Assembly: GCA_002293615.1 (NCBI GenBank)
Contig: DBDN01000056.1
Span: forward strand, 1-9,737
Reading direction: 5' to 3'
Source: Betaproteobacteria bacterium UBA931
GTDB taxonomy: Bacteria; Pseudomonadota; Gammaproteobacteria; Burkholderiales; Casimicrobiaceae
Length of the DNA: 9,737 nt
The notes below the pieces were generated by a model. It made no database searches and was not told the DNA's origin. It saw only the letters and a program-made list of their open reading frames with translations. This document shows, in pieces, positions 7,219-9,737 of this stretch. Position 1 is the stretch's first letter, and every line of letters begins with the position of its first letter. The position numbers were made by a program, and so were the translations under genes.

Positions 7219-7770
7219 GTGAAAAAACCATTTAAGCAAAATTTGTTTTTCGGGGAAACTATTTACTACCAAGGAAAAGCGAGCATCTGGGCGGCTATTT
7301 TCGTTGTTTTGAAAAATTGCTTATGGATTGCACTAATCAATTTTTTTTATTACATCACCAGGCGTTATCTTGACGGCTTGGTTGTTCCTGGCGATCCCGA
7401 TCTTGCCGATAATTTTTTGCAATTTATCGGAAATGCGTCACAGTATATTTATTTTATTTTTCAATTTCTGATAATGCTTTTTATTTTGGCGATTTTTAAT
7501 GATTCCATTAAATTTCTATCAACCGAACTTGCTCTTACCAACAGGCGTATTGTCGCCAAATTCGGTTTTCTCAAACACAGTACATTGGAGGTTCCCCTGA
7601 GCAAAGCAGGCGGCGTACTCGTTGAGCAAAGTATTTTGGGGCGTATCTTCAACTACGGCGATATCGTCGTGGTAAGCACGGGCGATTATCAGGTGGCGGT
7701 TCCGAGCATTGCCGATCCACATGAATTTTGTGAACGCTTTTCCGAAACGGCGAATGAAGATGATGCATAA
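7219..7770 (+). CDS. Two-TM bacterial PH-domain membrane protein (YdbS/YdbT-like)
   Basis: 183 residues from GTG 7219. Two membrane helices (about 24-46 and 76-94) are followed by a bacterial pleckstrin-homology-like domain (about 101-174). Its pattern is typical: TELALTNRRIVAKFGFLKH, then EVPLSKAGGVLVEQSILGRI and FNYGDIVVVS. Such bPH2 proteins sit in the inner membrane with the PH domain outside the bilayer; the function of most is unknown. GTG 7219 is preferred because AGGA (7207-7210) lies 8 nt upstream. The frame is open from a TTG at 7186, but that has no ribosome binding site. It is divergent from the lipoprotein gene, with about 126 nt shared between the starts. A weak - 35/-10-like pair (GCGACA 7147-7152, CATAAT 7172-7177) may drive it. 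The gene is intact and is the last one before the degraded region. Confidence 0.85.
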   Translation: MKKPFKQNLFFGETIYYQGKASIWAAIFVVLKNCLWIALINFFYYITRRYLDGLVVPGDPDLADNFLQFIGNASQYIYFIFQFLIMLFILAIFNDSIKFLSTELALTNRRIVAKFGFLKHSTLEVPLSKAGGVLVEQSILGRIFNYGDIVVVSTGDYQVAVPSIADPHEFCERFSETANEDDA

Positions 7771-7949
7771 GAAAAAATGTAAGAAGAAATATGCCGCATC
7801 CTTATAAAGTACAGGCAAAGAGGAGGGAATGATCAAGTAAAGCAACTTGGCGACCGCATCGGCGGAGGTGTGGGGCAACGTACCGAATACGATCTTCTTT
7901 CCGACATCTAGGCTCCAAGGGCTGTTCTGCTCGGCAAGGGGATTGCTAG
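7771..7949. other. Unassigned stretch at the edge of the accessory region
   Basis: No credible complete gene. On the - strand a frame is open across it and reads PWSLDVGKKIVFGTLPHTSA and onward, which looks somewhat protein-like, but it has no recognised family and no clear start. Its upper end runs into the 20-bp repeat at 7950. The + strand frame that continues into the transposase tail at 8011 has a stop at about 7909. It may be debris of the island. No terminator for the PH-domain gene was seen here. Confidence 0.3.
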
Positions 7950-7969
7950 TGTCAAATATTGTGCAAAAG
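7950..7969 (+). repeat. 20-bp terminal inverted repeat, copy A
   Basis: TGTCAAATATTGTGCAAAAG. It is the exact reverse complement of 8867-8886. Beyond the 20 bases the two copies diverge (cgcacc here, tacccg in the other), as the two ends of one IS usually do. The sequence interior to this copy leads within 42 nt into the transposase tail. Confidence 0.8.
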
Positions 7970-8010
7970 CGCACCAGGTAGTAAGGAGATTATGGTGCAA
8001 AAATGCACCA
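7961..8010. repeat. Two direct copies of a GTGC...GCAC palindrome
   Basis: GTGCAAAAGCGCACCA (7961-7976) and GTGCAAAAATGCACCA (7995-8010) match at 14 of 16 positions and start 34 nt apart. The second extends to a perfect 7-bp palindrome, TGGTGCA-AAAA-TGCACCA (7993-8010). The first overlaps the terminal repeat. They look like transposase or repressor binding sites in an IS end. Confidence 0.55.
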
Positions 8011-8220
8011 CTCCTTGCTGATGTGCTCAAGACCCAGCGCTTCAACAGTTCAGAGGATTTGGAGCAGACACTGATGCGCTATGTGGCCTTGTACAACAAC
8101 CAATTACCGCAGTCAGCGCTGAAGAGCAAAATACCCATGCAGGCAATGAAGTAGTGGCATCAGACTCAACCAGAACTGTTCCATAAACAACCTTATGATC
8201 GTACGAGATGCGACAGGTAG
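8011..8220 (+). pseudogene. IS481-like transposase, C-terminal remnant with in-frame stop
   Basis: The frame reads LADVLKTQRFNSSEDLEQ, then RYVALYNNQLPQSALKSK and PMQAMK, an amber stop (TAG 8152-8154), then WHQTQPELFHKQPYDR and a final TAG at 8218-8220. This is the C-terminus of the rve/DDE integrase core of an IS481-like family, in which related proteins continue MK-(D/E/Q)-W at the place of the stop. The catalytic D and D residues and the helix-turn-helix would lie in the missing N-terminal three quarters, so it cannot be active. It begins directly after the palindromes of the IS end, implying internal deletion of the element. Its end lies 14 nt from the 3' end of the opposing immunity gene. 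Assignment to IS481 rather than another rve-type family is likely but made by eye. Confidence 0.8.
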
Positions 8221-8234
8221 GGTGGATGGGACAC

Positions 8235-8636
8235 TTACTCCCAGTCGATAGATGGATTTTCACCAAGGTACTTTTTGATCCATACATCGCGCCGTTCTGA
8301 TGCTTGCCCAAAATCCGATACATCATCATAAGTGAAATCGACAGAAAATTTTCCGTCCCTATTTAATATGAAAGTTGCACCACTCCATGCTTCATGATCT
8401 GCATCCTTGAATCGATTGCGCAATTCTCTAAACTTATTTTCAATATCATCCAAACCAGAGTACAAAAACTGAAAACGATTATTTTCTTTTAAATAAAAAA
8501 CCCCATAAGAAGAAACATCATCAATCATCTCGACATGCACCCATGCGGTAAGAAAATATCCGGGAATGGCGTCGCAGATCATCTGCCCCACTTCCGGGTA
8601 GAAATTTTCAGCTTCAGATATTTTATTTTTATTCAT
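8235..8636 (-). CDS. YezG-like (DUF600) immunity protein
   Basis: 133 residues from ATG 8636. The segments YPEVGQMICDAIPGYFLTAW near the N-terminus, FRELRNRFKDADHEAWSGAT in the middle, and LNRDGKFSVDFTYDDVSDFG plus RRDVWIKKYLG near the end follow the YezG/DUF600 pattern. These small cytoplasmic proteins neutralise nuclease tips of polymorphic toxins (B. subtilis YezG protects against YeeF). ATG 8636 is favoured because GAGGA sits at 8641-8645; ATG 8651, five codons upstream, is possible. A toxin tail reading the same way ends 50 nt upstream, the usual toxin-then-immunity order. The gene is intact and AT-richer than the housekeeping genes, suggesting transfer. Its 3' end nearly touches an IS remnant. 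The toxin family it blocks cannot be read from here. Confidence 0.8.
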   Translation of the reverse strand: MNKNKISEAENFYPEVGQMICDAIPGYFLTAWVHVEMIDDVSSYGVFYLKENNRFQFLYSGLDDIENKFRELRNRFKDADHEAWSGATFILNRDGKFSVDFTYDDVSDFGQASERRDVWIKKYLGENPSIDWE

Positions 8637-8686
8637 AGCATCCTCGATCATTAGTTAAAGTTTCCCGCCGGGATTATTTCCGAATA

Positions 8687-8803
8687 TTATGGTTTTTTTG
8701 CAGTGCCATCTATCCATTGGCGTACTGTAATGCTATCAGGCCGCAAAGAACCTACAGGGTAATTCGGCACCACTTCTATTCTAACTTGCTCCTGCCGATC
8801 GAT
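8687..8803 (-). pseudogene. Orphan C-terminal tail of a toxin
   Basis: An open stretch of 38 codons ends in TAA (8689-8687) and reads EQVRIEVVPNYPVG, then SLRPDSITVRQWIDG, then TAKKP. An in-frame TGA (8806-8804) closes it upstream and there is no start codon with a ribosome binding site. It looks like the end of a longer protein: alternating beta-strand-like residues and a basic finish. It sits 50 nt before the YezG-like immunity gene on the same strand, the place of a cognate toxin tip. I do not recognise the toxin family with certainty. The catalytic part is missing. The alternative, a chance open frame, is less likely given the protein-like composition and position. Confidence 0.5.
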
Positions 8804-8866
8804 TCAATGAATAATGATCCAGCACGTAATTATCTGATTTGAGCATCCAAGACCGAACTTCGGGTA

Positions 8867-8886
8867 CTTTTGCACAATATTTGACA
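8867..8886 (-). repeat. 20-bp terminal inverted repeat, copy B
   Basis: CTTTTGCACAATATTTGACA on the + strand, the exact reverse complement of copy A at 7950-7969. Read on the - strand it begins TGT immediately after the effector-head codons ending H-D-L-D, so it marks the point where the effector gene was broken. The 60 or so bases inside it (8804-8866) show no gene I can name. Confidence 0.8.
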
Positions 8887-9013
8887 GTCCAGGTCATGCA
8901 TCACGGGGTAGGGCAAGGGCGGAGTGCTGTTGTTGACTGGGGGCCTTGTTGATACTCGGTGCGGTGGAGACCGCCTTGAATTTTCTGTGCTTGCGCGCGC
9001 CGATCTTAGCCAT
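8887..9013 (-). pseudogene. N-terminus of a PAAR-like (DUF4150-type) T6SS effector, frameshifted and truncated
   Basis: ATG 9013 has GGGGG (9027-9023) nine nt upstream. The frame reads MAKIGARKHR, then KFKAVSTAPSINKAP. The + strand run of five G (8939-8943) appears to hold one extra base. Without it the reading continues VNNSTPPLPYPVMHDL, giving the start of a PAAR-like domain: a short basic start, STAPSINK(T/A)P, then PLPYPV. As read, the unshifted frame stops at 8894 after 39 codons. PAAR-like proteins cap the VgrG spike of type VI secretion systems and carry toxins at their C-terminus. Similarity stops at 8887, where the 20-bp repeat begins, so the rest of the gene is lost. It lies 25 nt after the likely end of the Tdi1-like gene on the same strand. 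The assignment is from memory of the family pattern. Confidence 0.55.
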
Positions 9014-9038
9014 CGAGCGGTTCCCCCTGCTGAGGCGC

Positions 9039-9651
9039 TCAATGGGCTTGCCCGGACGGGCGGGCTTTGTTTCGCCCGATTTCGTGACGGGTCACTTTGC
9101 GTGCATGCTCGCCCATCAGCCAGGCTTCAACGGCGCGCAGGGTGACTCAGGTGACAGGTGTGTTCTTCGGGTTCGGTGAGGGCATCTTTGGCGATGTCGC
9201 GCATGATTTGCCGTTCCGTAACTTGGGACAGGATGTCCAAATGAACGTGCGCATCCAGCTTTTGGAGATTTTTAAGATTTGGCACCCCACCCAAAGCAAG
9301 CGCCGGAACGAACCCATACATGGTGTCATGGTCAAGAGGCTCTAATTTCTCTAACGCTCGCTCGAAAAGCGGAGCATCCTTCATGTCTGTGAGGTCGTAA
9401 CTTTCTTTTGAGGTCGCAGCAAAAAAAAGCTGGACGCTTCGGTCTGCCCCCCGTTTTCGAAATTCATCTTCGTCAAATGCAGGGTAAATCGTACCGTATG
9501 AAGTTACGATCTTCAGCGACTGTCCGGTTTTTTCGCCCCACAGGATAAACTCGCCGAAGGCTGAGCGAGCGATGACGTAATAGGCATCTTGCTTCATGAA
9601 ATCCGTGTCGCCTATCCATGCGTCCAATTCGTCTTCCCACTCGTCCGGATC
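9039..9651 (-). pseudogene. Tdi1-like (GAD-like/DUF1851) immunity gene, 5'-truncated and probably frameshifted
   Basis: The frame is open from 9690 to TGA 9129-9127. Family-like sequence begins near 9651 (DPDEWEDELDAW) and continues with YYVIARSAFGEFILWGEKTG, MYGFVPALALGGVPNLKNLQ and VHLDILSQVTERQIMRDIAK. That is the DUF1851 part of Tdi1-type immunity proteins, which protect against type VI secreted DNases such as Tde1. The N-terminal GAD-like part is missing, and the only in-frame starts are a TTG (9627) and an internal ATG (MKQD) without a good ribosome binding site. The 3' end ends oddly as HTCHLSHPARR. Skipping 16 nt (9156-9141), made of CACCTG-like repeats, restores a frame reading LRAVEAWLMGEHARKVTRHE to TGA 9041-9039, which may be the original tail. 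It is probably non-functional. Confidence 0.65.
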
Positions 9652-9711
9652 GACTGTCGGGCTTGTCCGTAATTTCGTGTTTAAGGCATATCATATCTTT
9701 AAGGAGAGACT

Positions 9712-9737
9712 ATGCCTAGTAAATCGAAGAACAAACC
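9712..9737 (+). CDS. 5' end of an unidentified gene
   Basis: ATG 9712 follows a strong ribosome binding site (AAGGAG 9701-9706, five nt upstream). Eight codons, MPSKSKNK, are visible before the window ends. It is divergent from the truncated Tdi1-like gene. The basic, lysine-rich start gives no family assignment. The sequence between about 9655 and 9711 should contain its promoter; none was clear. Confidence 0.6.

Larger units (their letters stand above)
7950..8886. mobile_element. Inverted-repeat-bounded IS remnant carrying transposase tail, immunity gene and toxin tail
   Basis: The segment is bounded by two exact 20-bp inverted copies starting 5'-TGT and ending ACA-3', the usual polarity of IS ends. 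Inside, left to right, are paired short palindromes, the C-terminal 70 codons of an IS481-like transposase (+), an intact immunity gene (-), an orphan toxin tail (-), and about 60 nt of unassigned sequence. No target-site duplication is seen next to either end (gctag on the left, gtcca on the right). This therefore is not one clean insertion. It could be two IS copies fused by deletion, or a defective IS-bounded cassette. The bounds are seen directly; the interpretation is inference. Confidence 0.5.

Noticed and set aside
7519..7974. - strand open frame of 151 codons
   Set aside because: More than half of it is antisense to the PH-domain gene, and its start lies inside the IS repeat. Only the 7771-7949 part is kept as an unassigned stretch.
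7993..8010. NtrC-like binding site
   Set aside because: The bases look like GGTGCA/TGCACC, but NtrC sites have the arms in the order GCACC...GGTGC; here the order is reversed and no sigma54 -24/-12 promoter is nearby.
8830..9042. Separate 70-codon - strand gene
   Set aside because: Its start has no ribosome binding site and its middle matches the shifted continuation of the effector head, so it is a frame fragment and not an own gene. Its end is IS sequence.
8924..9345. + strand open frames in the GC-rich part
   Set aside because: They are antisense to the effector head and the Tdi1-like gene, whose - strand readings show family motifs.

Overview
The window looks like a proteobacterial chromosome segment, most likely betaproteobacterial. 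The OmpR-like regulator, the RsmE and RmuC proteins and the moderate GC content with g/c-rich wobble positions all suit that group, but no marker in the window fixes the genus. It falls into a compact housekeeping part (about 1-7770) and a degraded accessory part (about 7771-9737).

Housekeeping part. Positions 1-3468 read as one + strand operon. It holds the 3' end of an unidentified gene, rsmE (16S rRNA m3U1498 methyltransferase), a GatB/YqeY-domain protein, rmuC and mtfA (HExxH zinc peptidase). Gaps are about 10 nt or less, rmuC and mtfA overlap by 4 nt, and a hairpin follows. A leader of about 270 nt with a perfect 9-bp inverted repeat precedes an OmpR/EnvZ-type two-component pair (3774-6031, 4-nt overlap). 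A bidirectional terminator separates the kinase gene from a convergent lipoprotein gene (META plus DUF4377-like domains, - strand). Divergent from that is a two-TM bacterial PH-domain protein.

Accessory part. From about 7771 on, the DNA is a patchwork of broken genes. On the - strand, read from high to low coordinate, it holds: a 5'-truncated Tdi1-like (GAD-like/DUF1851) immunity gene; the first ~42 codons of what looks like a PAAR-like (DUF4150-type) type VI secretion effector, with a one-base frameshift in a homopolymer; a 20-bp terminal inverted repeat that begins exactly where effector similarity stops; a 38-codon orphan C-terminal tail; and an intact YezG/DUF600-like immunity gene. On the + strand, next to the 3' end of the immunity gene, is the C-terminal piece of an IS481-like transposase with an in-frame stop. 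The second, inverted copy of the 20-bp repeat follows at 7950-7969. The two copies face each other as TGT...ACA ends and bound 937 bp that contain the transposase tail, the immunity gene and the toxin tail.

Best reading: an effector-immunity island broken up by an insertion sequence, in which at least one immunity gene has stayed intact. A new + strand gene with a strong ribosome binding site starts at 9712 and runs out of the window. Family assignments come from reading the translated sequences by eye. No database search, structure prediction or composition calculation was run.
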